The notes below the pieces were generated by a model that did no database searches, was not told where the DNA came from, and was given only the letters and a program-made list of their open reading frames with translations. Both the position numbers and the translations under genes were made by a program. Source: Metellina segmentata (taxonomy: Eukaryota; Arthropoda; Arachnida; Araneae; Tetragnathidae). From it: DNA of 64,000 nt. The stretch spans positions 90,742,377-90,806,376 of the forward strand of contig OX375878.1 in assembly GCA_947359465.1 (NCBI GenBank), given 5' to 3'. Shown here piece by piece: positions 19,753 to 31,180 of this stretch. Every line of letters starts with the position of its first letter. Positions within the stretch are counted from its first letter, which is position 1.

Positions 19753-22440
19753 GCGTTATTCTCAAATCGACGATTTTTTAGATTTGTTACTTTGACGTGG
19801 TAACGTCAAAATAGTTACAATATTTAATATATAACCAGTTACGATAAACATCAAGGACGACATTTAAAAGCCACATAAGTGAAACCCAACTCCCAAAATC
19901 AAGGAAGAAAATACCGCTTTGAATTGCTCGTAACTACTTAACTCTACGGTCACTCTTTTCCGTTCCAGACGTACCAAAGAAACTCCCGCAGATAGTATCA
20001 CCTACAAAAACTAAATTAATTCCTAAACTTTCACGGCACTCTTTCCTACTATCGAACTTTTAAACGCGTTATTCTCAAATCGACGATTTTTTAGATTTGT
20101 TTCTTTGACGTGGTAACGTCAAAATAGTTACAATATTTAATATATAACCAGTTACGATAAACATCAAGGACGACATTTAAAAGCCACATAAGTGAAACCC
20201 AACTCCCAAAATCAAGGAAGAAAATACCGCTTTGAATTGCTTGTAACTACTTAACTCTCCGGTCACTCTTTTCCGTTCCAGACGTACCAAAGAAACTCCC
20301 GCAGATAGTATCACCTACAAAAACTAAATTAATTCCTAAACTTTCACGGCACTCTTTCCTACTATCGAACCTTTAAACGCGTTATTCTCAAATCGACGAT
20401 TTTTTAGATTTGTTTCTTTGACGTGGTAACGTCAAAATAGTTACAATATTTAATATATAACCAGTTACGATAAACACCAAGGACGACATTTAAAAGCCAC
20501 ATAAGTGAAACCCAACTCCCAAAATCAAGGAAGAAAATACCGCTTTGAATTGCTTGTAACTACTTAACTCTACGGTCACTCTTTTCCGTTCCAGACGTAC
20601 CAAAGAAACTCCCGCAGATAGTATCACCTACAAAAACTAAATTAATTCCTAAACTTTCACGGCACTCTTTCCTACTATCGAACCTTTAAACGCGTTATTC
20701 TCAAATCGACGATTTTTTAGATTTGTTTCTTTGACGTGGTAACGTCAAAATAGTTACAATATTTAATATATAACCAGTTACGATAAACATCAAGGACGAC
20801 ATTTAAAAGCCACATAAGTGAAACCCAACTCCCAAAATCAAGGAAGAAAATACCGCTTTGAATTGCTTGTAACTACTTAACTCTACGGTCACTCTTTTCC
20901 GTTCCAGACGTACCAAAGAAACTCCCGCAGATAGTATCACCTACAAAAACTAAATTAATTCCTAAACCTTCACGGCACTCTTTCCTACTATCGAACCTTT
21001 AAACGCGTTATTCTCAAATCGACGATTTTTTAGATTTGTTTCTTTGACGTGGTAACGTCAAAATAGTTACAATATTTAATATATAACCAGTTACGATAAA
21101 CACCAAGGACGACATTTAAAAGCCACATAAGTGAAACCCAACTCCCAAAATCAAGGAAGAAAATACCGCTTTGAATTGCTTGTAACTACTTAACTCTACG
21201 GTCACTCTTTTCCGTTCCAGACGTACCAAAGAAACTCCCGCAGATAGTATCACCTACAAAAACTAAATTAATTCCTAAACTTTCACGGCACTCTTTCCTA
21301 CTATCGAACCTTTAAACGCGTTATTCTCAAATCGACGATTTTTTAGATTTGTTTCTTTGACGTGGTAACGTCAAAATAGTTACAATATTTAATATATAAC
21401 CAGTTACGATAAACATCAAGGACGACATTTAAAAGCCACATAAGTGCAACCCAACTCCCAAAATCAAGGAAGAAAATACCGCTTTGAATTGCTTGTAACT
21501 ACTTAACTCTCCGGTCACTCTTTTCCGTTCCAGACGTACCAAAGAAACTCCCGCAGATAGTATCACCTACAAAAACTAAATTAATTCCTAAACCTTCACG
21601 GCACTCTTTCCTACTATCGAACCTTTAAACGCGTTATTCTCAAAACGACGATTTTGTAGATTTCTCTTTTTGACGTGGTACCGACAAAATAGTTACATTA
21701 TTTAATACCTAACCAGTTACGATAAACATCAAGGACGACACTTAAAAGCCATATTAGTGTAAGCCAAATCCTAAATTCACGAAAGAAAATACCGCTCTAA
21801 ATTGCTAGTACCTGCCTAGCTCTCCGGTCACTCTTTTCCGTTCCAGACGTACCAATAAAACTCCCGCAGATAGTATCACCTCCAGCAGACAAAAACTAAA
21901 TTAATTCCTTAACTTTCACGGCACTTTTTCCTACTATCTAACCTTTAAACGCGCTATTCTCAAAACTACGATTTTGTAGATTTCTCTCTTTGACGTGGTA
22001 CCGACAAAAGAGTTACATTATTTCAAGCGGAGTATATAACCTGTTATATATACGACAAACATCAAGGACAACACTTAAAAACCACATTAGTGTAACCCAA
22101 ATCCTAAAATAAAAAAAAACACTCTAAATTGCTAGTACCTGCATAACTCCAAGGTCACCCTTTTCTGTTCCTGACGTACCAAAGAAATGCTATCACTTCC
22201 ATAACAAACAACAAAACTAAATTAATTCCTAAACTTTCACATCACTTTTTCCTACCACCGAATCCTTAAACGCGTAGCTCTCGAAACGACTCTTTAGCAG
22301 ATACCTGGCACCGACAAAACACTTCTTCCCCGTTATATAAAATGGAACACAAGACCCGTTATGATAAACATCACAACCGACATCGAACAGCCACATTAAT
22401 GTAACAGAACACGCGAATTCAAGAAACACAATGCCACTCT
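19753..22440. repeat. 313-bp satellite array, right part
   Basis: Monomers start at GCGTTATTCTCAAATCGACG at 19753, 20066, 20379, 20692, 21005 and 21318. That is six copies of exactly 313 bp, nearly identical to one another. Diverged copies of 320 bp (21631), 321 bp (21951) and a decayed one (22272 to about 22440) follow. The homogeneous core with decaying edge is the pattern expected from unequal crossing-over. No coding frame spans the monomer. The monomers are AT-rich and carry a TTTGACGTGGTAACGTCAAA inverted repeat. Confidence 0.95.
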
Positions 22441-22929
22441 AAATTGCTAATATCCCGCCCGCGGCACCCCCGTTCCAAACACACCGAAGAAAGTCCATCA
22501 GACACTATCATCCCAATCTCTCATTCAACTGCCGATTCCAAAAAAAACCGATGCTTATCAGCATATCAAGATTCATTCGTCCGGTCCCCAAACCTAGCCC
22601 ATCTAGGGTTCCCTCCAAAAGAAAACGCAAAAAAACAGCATGAACAAAATGAGTCGTCACCCACAAGAACCCATCAAAACCCATTAGCGTTTTTACGGTC
22701 GCTGTTAAGGGGTGGTCGGAAGGCAAAGACGCATGCGCGGCTTCAACCCCTCTAATTTTGCTCGTATTTCTCCGTAATTTGTAGCCCCCGAATGAACCAG
22801 AGAAAAAGGGAGCCATCCGCTCGATAAGATTATGTATCACCTCGGGAAGAGTGTGGACCCGGAATTGGCCGGGAGGTTGCAAATGAAGGGGTATTAAGGG
22901 GCCCCCGATACAGCCACCTACGTGGTTTC
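22441..22929. other. GC-richer unique block; possible regulatory or promoter-like sequence
   Basis: A sharp rise in G+C follows the satellite edge. It contains ACGCATGCGCGG at about 22729-22740, similar to an NRF1-type GCGCATGCGC site, and several CpGs. Open frames of 103 codons (+, 22444-22755) and 124 codons (-, 22508-22882) overlap each other and resemble nothing known, so neither is called a gene. It could be a promoter or conserved non-coding element, with weak support. Confidence 0.3.
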
Positions 22930-23448
22930 TCCGCGAAGATATGAAATAACGGCAAGTGCTGTTGTCGTTTGTGGGGTTCTTTCTACTGTTGGGGATACGG
23001 CGAGGAGAGTTAATGGCATATAATATTTCAGATTTTTAGGTGGATAAATTATTTTTTTCTGTTCTCGGTTTCAGGGCAGTTTTACTTTGAATAGCATTTT
23101 AATGAGGCGGGGAAGAAAGCGGTGTTTTTTGTCCCTAGTTCGGGGAGCTAAAGTTTCGGCTTCTTCGTATCTTAAAATGTGCGTTAGTTTGAATCAACAT
23201 GGAGGGAGTTATAGATAAAATATATGGATGTCCGGTGACAGCTCTGTAATGGCATTGACATGCGTAGTTCGTGATGAGAAATATTCGTGTTTTAAAATCT
23301 TTATGAGTAGACCATTAGGACAACGTTAAACATGTATATTTTACAAAAAGCATTGCATTGGTATTATTATTTGTTTTTCTATTATTATTTAGGTTGATAT
23401 TTTTTAGCTATTATTACCTCATCTTTTAAAAGTATTAACAATACTACT
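22930..23448. repeat. Segmental duplication, copy A (left part)
   Basis: CTCCGCGAAGATATGAAATA onward to about 23335 matches 24515-24940 (CTCCGCGAAGGTATGAAATA...), with shared words such as GCTGTTGTCGTTTGTG, AGAGTTAATGGCATATAAT and GACAGCTCTGTAATG. The part at 23370-23448 (AAAGTATTAACAATACTACT) matches 27768-27844. Copy A is interrupted at 23448 by the element at 23449-24463. Confidence 0.75.
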
Positions 23449-24463
23449 GGCAGTATTCACAAGTCCGAGATAACACGAGGATCAACGATAATACGCGAGT
23501 TATCGAAAAAATCGTATTCACATGTCCTGATCCGTGGTTTAAACTGCCGGTTCGGTGTTACATTTTGATCCTCCGAAATCGGCGAGTTAACTCGCGAGTA
23601 AGAGTTACGCATGCGGAGTACTACCTTTTTGCGAAGGAAATTCAGCGAAACAAAATGGATGACACATTTCATTCTATGCTAAATAACAGTATTCTTGTGA
23701 CGACTGGATTGGACGTATCATTACGGAGCACCTGCTAAATAGCAGCTCATGTCCTCGTCATAATATTGCTTAAATGAAAAATTTAAAACATAATTTTATT
23801 GAAATTCGAAAAAAAATTAAAATAAAGGTAGCTGCGTGATCTTTTTTAAACAAGCAGCTTGGCGAAAAGATAGATGGCGGCACCTCCGTCCACTAAGCCG
23901 GATAGAGCAAACGGTAGAATACGACCATGTCAGATACAAATTCGTCGTGGAATAAAAATTATTCTGTTGATTTATTACGAATGAAAGAAAATTGATTATA
24001 CAAGTTACTTTTCACACCACCAACACACGCCCATATTGACAAGTACAAAGATAATCGGATTACATACATCTGTCAAGACACACACACATTGTGTACAATT
24101 CTTTCTTGCAAAATTCAGGTTTCCATAAAAATCAAATTTGAAATTAAATACCTTTGCATTTCTTTTCCCAAACCCATACTAAAATGCTGTATTAGTCCTA
24201 TTTATTCACAATTTGGAATCAATTCTACGGCAAAGTACGTGCTTGATTAGTATGAATGCAGATTCGGGCGTCGTAACCAATGTAAACAATGTCACGTGAT
24301 CGTAAGGAGACGGTACTAGCCAATCACAGCGAGCGTCTCATTTTAATCCCCGGATCACTTAACACGCCGTTTGAGAATACCGTTCTTGATAATCCCCGAA
24401 TTAACTCTTACTCGCGGATCAACTGATCCTCGAGTTAACTCGAGACTTGTGAATATGGCCTTA
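23449..24463. mobile_element. Non-autonomous DNA transposon with Harbinger-like ends
   Basis: Ends are inverted: GGCAGTATTCACAAGTC at the left against a right end whose complement reads GGCCATATTCACAAGTC. Similarity continues through GAG.TAAC.CGAGGATCA. The interior is about 1 kb with no transposase. A paralogous sequence without the insert exists at 27835-27850 (CAATACTACTTGTACC), which shows directly that this segment was inserted. The target duplication is not clean (ACT on the left, TTA or ACA on the right), so PIF/Harbinger is suggested by the ends only. Confidence 0.65.
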
Positions 24464-24945
24464 CATGTACCAAAATTTTACTATAATACTGCTATAGAGA
24501 AAAAAACTCAGAAACTCTATCTCCGCGAAGGTATGAAATAACGGTAAATGCTGTTGTCGTTTGTGAGGTTTTTTCTCCGGTTGGGAATGCGGTGTGGGGA
24601 AGAGTTAATGGCATATAATGTTTCAGATTTTTAGGTGAAGAAATTATTTTTTCTGTTTTCGGTTTGAAGTTTTACTTTGAATAGCATTTTAATGGGGGGG
24701 GGGGAGGTGGGGAAGAATGCGGCGTTTTTTTCCCTATTTGGGGATGCTCAAGTTTCGACGTCTTCACATCTTAAAATGCGCGCTGGTGAGAATCAACGTG
24801 TAGCGAGTTACGGATAAAAAGTTTTGTAGTGTCCAGTGACAGCTCTGTAATGACGTTGATACGAAGCACTCGTAGTTTGTGAGGAGAAATATTCGTGTTT
24901 TAAATCTTTATGAGTAGTCCATTAGGACAACATTAAAACCGCACA
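24464..24945. repeat. End of copy A and left part of segmental duplication copy B
   Basis: 24464-24510 (ATGTACCAAAATTTTACTATA, GCTATAGAGAAAAAAACTC) completes copy A. Copy B starts at about 24515 and runs to GTCCATTAGGACAACATTAAA near 24942, where it is interrupted. Its continuation resumes around 27650-27885. A G-run lies at about 24693-24703. Confidence 0.7.
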
Positions 24946-25054
24946 CTCAGCGGCTCCTTGATCTAACTGAATCGACGTGATCAGTGTCAATCTTGAACAC
25001 TTATCCCTCGAGTGTTGAAACTCAAATAGCAATAAATGAGGGTAGGTAGGTAGT

Positions 25055-25325
25055 TAATTAGCATCAGATTGGAGAAACAGAATGGACTATTGGTGACAGT
25101 CCGGAATCAATTCCGGCGAGAAAGATCCTAGGGCATCCCCTTTGTCATTTTTGAACCAGGTTCAGATGGCAAAATCTCCGCCTGAAGCGGCAATCCTTTC
25201 ACCAAAATTCAACACCACACCAACGTGAGAACATTTGAGACTACGACGTATTTAACAGAGATTGTTGTACAGAGTTTTGAACTCACAAGCATCATCTTGC
25301 TATTCCGTTACTCTTGAAACTGAAC
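25055..25325 (-). repeat. SINE copy, antisense
   Basis: On the minus strand a head containing GAGTTCAAAACTC is followed by CAACAATCTCTGTTAAAT, GTCTCAAATGTTCTCACG, TTGGTGTGGTGTTGAA, GATCTTTCTCGCCGG, AATTGATTCCGGACTGTC and TTCTCCAATCTGATGC. It is diverged, but the block order matches the family. Confidence 0.6.
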
Positions 25326-25571
25326 CCAAATAAATACGGGTCAAGTAATGTATAACATAACAGTGTTTTGTAACGAATATGACTTAACGATGATAAAAAC
25401 ATTAAATTGCTCTTTTTGCTCTGTGAGTAGAAGAAAGTATGCACACTAAAAATTTGTGTTCTTTGCGCCTTCAGCCACTTTATAAGAATAAATAATGTTT
25501 ACATTTCCAAATGTATATAAGTTGATAATTCTAAGTACATTAATAATAACCAAGTACATTAATAATTCTAC

Positions 25572-25947
25572 TTAACCCAATAACGCCAGGTGTCCTCATT
25601 TGAGGACAGTGGATAAAAGAGCGTGTAGAATCTTTATATTTTCCGGAAACAATTGTTTGTTCTGCACGACGGTAGACGGTATTACCAGAAAGAATCCCAC
25701 AAATTACCAAGTATATGTGGTTGTTTAGAACTCCGTGATATGGATCGCCATTTCATGTTTTTTCATGTCTCACACTTGCAGTTGCTTTCGGCCTAGCTGC
25801 ATCTCCTAAATTATAAGTAAAACATATTATTTTTACTAGTATTTCAAATTAGAGTACTGTATAAATTTATAATCGAAAATTAATTTCTTTTGAAAAAAAT
25901 TTTGTTTTAAAAACGGACATCCAATTTTGCTGTCCTCAATTGAGGAC
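25572..25947 (+). mobile_element. piggyBac-type 5' end with subterminal palindromes
   Basis: TTAA at 25572-25575 is followed directly by CCCAATAACGCCAGGTGTCC, a typical piggyBac terminus (TTAA target, CCC start). A near-palindrome GTCCTCATTTGAGGAC lies at 25592-25607 and a perfect 16-bp palindrome GTCCTCAATTGAGGAC at 25932-25947. The region belongs with the decayed transposase downstream. I could not locate the 3' end. Confidence 0.7.
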
Positions 25948-26129
25948 GCTGTGCGTTACAGCCAACTTTTATACAAATTTAAAGAGCCATTACAATTTTT
26001 GTATTTTTTTTGTAATAAATAATTGAGTTAAAAATGTTTTTGAGTTTTATTTGGTAAAGAGTCATCACTTTCCTAAAGCAAAATCTTCCGAATTTTTTCT
26101 TTTTTTATCTTCCGAAAAAAATTGAAATT

Positions 26130-26650
26130 TACATCATCGGAATTCCACCTAATGTAGATTAGCTTACTGATGAAGAGGATCTTGACGATGAAAGTACAGC
26201 TTTAGTTGAAGTACGTAAAATTGCAGGAACATTTGAAATCAAAATTTCCGAATATCCAAATACCTCTGAAACTAAAATCTGAGACTAGAATTGTGTTCAA
26301 AAACTAAAATTGTGGCACTATAAAAGACAACAGAATGGCAGGATGTCCTCTGAAATCTCGGAAAGAAATAGAAAAATAAACAACAGGGTTTTATGAGCAT
26401 AAAATTTATAAGGAAAATTTAATTTTAATAGTCAGATGGAACTACAATAAGTCTGTTACTTGGGTAACAAATTCTGAAAATATTGATTCTGCATTCCTTG
26501 TGTGTGTGTGTGTTTCCTTATATATCATACCAAACCAAAGAATTGATACAGCCAAAGCAAATAATTGGTATTTTATGTAAATTTATGTGTATTTTGTTTA
26601 TGTATCATATATGTGCATCTTGTTCTCCGGCATTCTGCATAAAAAACTGT
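26130..26650 (+). pseudogene. Decayed, internally deleted piggyBac transposase
   Basis: Two remnants of a piggyBac transposase read on the plus strand. At about 26138-26290 the N-terminal acidic region is visible (IPPNVD, an in-frame TAG, then LTDEEDLDDE and GTFEIKI). At about 26425-26560 the C-terminal region is visible (VRWNYNKSV and later ELIQPKQI). An intact protein has several hundred residues with the DDD catalytic core between these parts. Here only about 130 bp separate them, so the core is deleted. In-frame stops confirm that it is dead. Assignment is from motif order, supported by the TTAA/CCC end upstream. Confidence 0.7.
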
Positions 26651-27767
26651 CCTTTTTATCAACTGTTATAGTTCACACAAAACTGAAATTGTAGCGTTGA
26701 ACATTACTCCGTTTGAGATAAATTGTCATTTAATGTTAAGTATATAACAGTTTAAAATTAATTAGACCGTTATTACATCTATTACATGTTATTTTCAAAA
26801 ATAAAGAATAATAAATTATCATGTAATTAAATAATTAAAGTGTCATCCAAACACAATAACGAAATTTAGAAGTTAAATACCGCTCATCTAATCTTTAGAA
26901 ACAATCAAAAGCGAAAAATAAAAAAAGCTGTGCTTTGATGAGAATTAATACGAAGCTGGGAATCGTTAAAGTAGTAATAATCAAATTAATAGCAGTAAAT
27001 AAAGTGAAAATATTCAGATTTTGATTTACAAATAAGAGATTTTCTCAAATCTAAAAGGAAAATATTGAAATTATAACTAACAAAAAATTATAACATACAA
27101 GCTTTAACAGTTTTTGTCATTTAAAGTAATCTTGACAATGAGATGTGCATAATTATTCCAAATTTTAAAATTATAGATGCATGACATACAGAAAATTTCA
27201 CTGTCGGAAACAAAGTAACAGCTAAATTACTATACAGAGAATGTACCTACAAACCTTTTTTAAGACTAAAATCTAAAAATAAAATTTGTTTCGTGCAATG
27301 AAGGCGAATATTTTGGTTCAGGTAATAAGCTTAATTACAAGGTTAGATTATTTTATACTTCTTGAGACCTTGTGTCTGAAACTTAGAATATAATTAATCA
27401 ACCCAAAGTAACTTTTATTATGCTTCGTTCTTTAAAAACTAATTACCACGTAATTGAAATTTGGTGTAAATACATCAAGGTTTTCATCTTTTAGGACTGA
27501 TCAATAAGGTTATTGCTTTTTAATTATCTTACCAGTGCATAGATTATATTTATGTAGAATTTAATTGAGTTTTAAATCAATTTTCAGGATGATTCTACTT
27601 TTATAATTGCGTATTTATTTGATAAATTGAATTTTTAGAGCTCTTATTTTAAACATATTCTTACCTAATAATATTTTTTAATCATTAATTCGTTATTTGT
27701 ATTATTTGTTTACTTTTATTTATTATTATTTTACATTATTATTGCTAATTGCATTAGTATCTTTATT
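26651..27767. other. AT-rich stretch, no gene recognised
   Basis: Very AT-rich sequence between the piggyBac remnant and the resumed duplication copy B. Some of it (from about 27650) probably corresponds to 23330-23380 of copy A, but too diverged to align by eye. Confidence 0.35.
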
Positions 27768-27885
27768 TGTACTACTATTATAATTTAGGTTGCTATTGTT
27801 TAGCTAGTATTACATCACCTTTTAAAAGTATTAACAATACTACTTGTACCAAAGATTTACTATAATGCTATAGAGAAAACTCGGA
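27768..27885. repeat. Segmental duplication copy B, right part (empty site)
   Basis: ATAATTTAGGTTGCTATTGT, TTTTAAAAGTATTAACAATA and CTACTTGTACC match 23388-23448 joined to about 24464-24500. It lacks the 1-kb element, so it acts as an empty-site control for that insertion (junction at 27844/27845). Confidence 0.75.
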
Positions 27886-28199
27886 AATAAAATTTCAAAA
27901 TTTAATATAATGTTCTTTATTTAAATTCTTCAAGTGGAATCTAATAATGTATAACGTTACTTGGGTTTGTAAATATTATTTAGAATGCAAGAACCTTGAA
28001 AGACGAGAAAGTTTAAAATAAGCAAGAAATAGATAGCTGGTTTAAGCTTTTCACATTTTGGGGGGAAGGGGGGGGTAATTTTACTTCGAAATGTTGTGAT
28101 GAGAGCTGGTTGAAAATAACTTTTTCCGCAAACTAATTTCATATTTTTTATAAATTTAAAATCACTATACTGCAGAATGCCTTTCCATCTGTACTAAAG
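27886..28199. other. AT-rich spacer
   Basis: Unique AT-rich sequence with a short interrupted G-run near 28060-28075. Nothing coding is seen. Confidence 0.35.
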
Positions 28200-28895
28200 G
28201 TAAACTGGAAATTACAGACGATATTTAGAAACACAAATCAACAATTATGTAATATGAAACAACAAAACAAGATATTTAATGACAAATAATAAAAATTAAA
28301 ATTAAATTTGGATAGTGTATACATTTAGTAATCTAAAGCATTATTCCATTTTTTTCAAACAAAATTATGTTTTCACAAATTTATAATCTTTGACTATACG
28401 AATACAAATATATAAAATTATTGACATCAATTATGTGAAAAAATTCGCTAATAACAAGGTAAACAGGGATTTACAGGCGATATTTAGAATCACAAATCAA
28501 CAATAATGTAATATGAAACAACAAAACTGAATATTTAGTAACAAATAATAAAAATAAAATTAAATTTGGATAATGTATACATTTAGTAATCTAAAACATT
28601 ATTCCATGTCCTTCAAAAAAAATTATGTTTTCACAAATTTATAATTTTGACTATACGAATACAAATATATAAAATTATTGACATCAATAAAGAAAAAAAT
28701 TCGCTAATAACAAGGTAAACAGGGATTTACAGGCGATATTTAGAAACACAAATCAACAATAATGTAACATGAAACAACAAAACTGAATATTTAGTAACAA
28801 ATAATAAAAATAAAAATTAAATTTGGATAATGTATACATTTAATAATCTAAAACATTATTCCATATTCTTGAAAAAAAATTATATTTTCACAAAT
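28200..28895. repeat. Tandem array, about 258-bp unit, nearly 3 copies
   Basis: Unit starts (GTAAACNGG.A.TTACAG.CGATATTTAGAA) at 28200, 28459 and 28715, so the period is 256-259 bp. Each unit ends with TTTTCACAAATTTATAATC, and in the last copy this end has expanded into the minisatellite that follows. A fragment of the unit resumes at about 29741. Confidence 0.85.
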
Positions 28896-29581
28896 TCATA
28901 ATCTTTTATAACTTTATAATCTTCACAAATTCATAATCTTTTACAATTTCATAATCTTCACAAATTCATAATCTTCACAATTCATAATCTTTTACAATTT
29001 CATAATCTTCACAAATTCATAATCTTTTACAATTTCATAATCTTCACAAATTTATAATCTTCACAAATTCATAATCTTTTACAATTTTATAATCTTCGCA
29101 AATTCATAATCTTTTACAATTTAATAATCTTCACAAATTCATAATCTTTTACAATTTCATAATCTTTACAAATTCATAATCTTCACAAATTCATAATCTT
29201 TTACAATTTCACAATCTTCACAAATTCATAATCTTTTACAATTTCATAATCTTCACAAATTCATAATCTTCACAAATTCATAATCTTTTACAATTTCATA
29301 ATCTTCACAAATTCATAATCTTCACAAATTCATAATCTTTTACAATTTCATAATCTTCGCAAATTCATAATCTTTTACAATTTAATAATCTTCACAAATT
29401 CATAATCTTTTATAATTTCATAATCTTCACAAATTCATAATCTTTTACAATTTCATAATCTTCGCAAATTCATAATCTTTTACAATTTAATAATCTTCAC
29501 AAATTCATAATCTTTTACAATTTCATAATCTTCACAAATTCATAATCTTTTACAATTTCCAAATCATCACAAATTCATAAT
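28896..29581. repeat. Minisatellite of 17/18-bp units (about 35-bp dimers)
   Basis: Roughly 40 alternating copies of CATAATCTTCACAAATT and CATAATCTTTTACAATTT. The repeat appears to have grown out of the CACAAATTTATAATCTTT segment of the 258-bp unit. Confidence 0.92.
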
Positions 29582-29746
29582 CTTACGGATACAATTCGTC
29601 ATCTGACCGTGGTTCAAAATTACGAGGTGTTGTCCTCGAATCTTTCCCTTAAGGGACTGAGTCCGGTACCGTCGTCAATATCCCGTTGTGTTGCTCTAGT
29701 ACGACGTTAACTAAAATTACCAATTACCAATTACTTACGGATACAA
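29582..29746 (+). repeat. SINE insertion with 13-bp target-site duplication
   Basis: The SINE 3' part at 29595-29733 (CGTCATCTGACCGTGGTTC, CGAATCTTTCCCTT, GTACCGTCGTCAATATCCCG, GTGTTGCTCTAG) ends in an ACCAATTACCAATTA tail. It is flanked by a perfect 13-bp duplication CTTACGGATACAA at 29582-29594 and 29734-29746. That is the hallmark of LINE-mediated target-primed reverse transcription. The copy is 5'-truncated. Host sequence on both sides is the 258-bp tandem unit. Confidence 0.9.
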
Positions 29747-29836
29747 ATATATAAAATTATTTACATCAATTACCTGAAAACATTGGCTACATTTTTTCTT
29801 ATGATCAGATCAAAATCGTCAGGTTTTTTTTATTTA

Positions 29837-29896
29837 GGACGAGATATCTCGTCCATCAAACTTTGGAAAGGTTTACTAATGACGAGATATCTCGTC
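29837..29896. repeat. Two perfect GACGAGATATCTCGTC palindromes
   Basis: Perfect copies at 29838-29853 (18 bp palindromic with its flanks, GGAC...GTCC) and 29881-29896, 43 bp apart. This matches the 44-bp spacing of the array at 46.1-46.8 kb. Confidence 0.85.
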
Positions 29897-29899
29897 GAG

Positions 29900-30440
29900 A
29901 CAGCCACCAGGAGAGTTAAATGTGTTTGTTCCCTCGCATCATTCTAATGCAAACGATCTATCAAATTCCGATGACTTGCTAAAGAGGGTGCTTCGCCATT
30001 TTATTCCAGCCATCCAGGCAAGTGACGCGGTCATTTTCCGTTAACTGCACTCGCCCAGTATCCCAGTAAAAAATATATTAAAAGAGAAAAAGAGATATAA
30101 AAGAAAGAGTGGGTATATCTTTCTTTTGACTCTTCAGAGACATTCCATTCGCTTGGAATAATCTCAGTGAAGCGAATTTGCTTCCAAGTACATCGTCTCT
30201 CCTCCCTTTTTCTTATTACTCGCTTGGTTTTTGTTGGCGGGTTTTTATTTTCTGAACTGAGAAAGTCGCGGAATTTTCCACCGTTTTACAGTCTTGTTGT
30301 CGACGGAATGTTCCGGGAGGAACGAGAAGTCAAGAGAGTGAAGAACTGACTTCTCGCAACACGTTGGGGAAGTTTTTAGAAAAAAGTTAACTTCACCTGC
30401 GTCTGTTTTATTGCACGCTCGAGTGGTTTGGGACGAAATT
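29900..30440. other. Unique, less AT-rich block; possible regulatory sequence
   Basis: Non-repetitive sequence with an octamer-like TAATGCAAAC near 29946 and GCCATTTTATTCCAGCC near 29995. Only short frames exist (up to 60 codons). A candidate conserved non-coding element flanked on both sides by the palindrome family. Confidence 0.25.
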
Positions 30441-30489
30441 TGCGAGATGTTTCGTCGTTTGAAAATGCAGTATTTTCGAAAATTCTAAT

Positions 30490-31180
30490 TGCGTTTGGAA
30501 TTTATCAGTACATTACTGTTTTCGTCTTAACTGAAAAATGGAATTCTTTTCATGTAAATGTTTTAGTTCGACTTATTTATAATATTTTATTCATACTAGC
30601 TGAAACACTTATATTTCATTTGATAAACTTTCATAGCCTTTCTGGTGGTTTCGCGACGAGATATCTCGTTAGTGGCAAAACTGACCAGATATTATTGGAT
30701 GAGAATTCTAGTCATTAGAAAAAAACTGTAAGAATTTATCAGTATATTGCTGTTTTTGTCTTAACCGAAAAATGGAGTTCTTTGCATGTAAATGTTTAAT
30801 TCGGCTTATTTATAATAATTTATTCATGCTAGCTGAAACAGTTATACTTTATTCGATAAACTTCATAACCTTCCTGGTTGTTTCGCGACGATATATCTCG
30901 TTAGTGGCAAAACTGACCAGATATTGTTGGATGAGAATTATCGTTATTACAAGAAAGCTGTAAGAATTTATCAGTTTGTTGCTGTTTTCGTCTTAACCGA
31001 AAATTGGAGTTCTTTGCATGTAAATGTTTTAGTTCGGCTTATTTATAATATTATATTCATACTAGCTGAAACGTTAATACTTTATTCTATAAACTTTATA
31101 TAATAAAGCGACGATATATCTCGCTAGTGGCAAAACTGACCAGATATTGTTGGATGAGATTTCTCGTCATTAGAAGAAAA
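30490..31180. repeat. About 233-bp tandem repeat, 3 copies, with palindrome cores
   Basis: Three units start near 30499, 30732 and 30963 (AGAATTTATCAGT..TTGCTGTTTTCGTCTTAACCG). Each ends with a GACGA.ATATCTCGTTAGTGG core, GCAAAACTGACCAGATATTG and TTGGATGAGA. The palindrome family is therefore embedded here in a longer tandem unit. Confidence 0.85.

Noticed and set aside
19753..22440. Regular direct repeats resembling a CRISPR array
   Set aside because: Units are 313 bp with no short repeat/unique spacer structure, in a eukaryotic context; this is a satellite.
22444..22882. Overlapping frames of 103 (+) and 124 (-) codons
   Set aside because: They overlap on opposite strands in a GC-rich block, resemble no known family and lack supporting signals.
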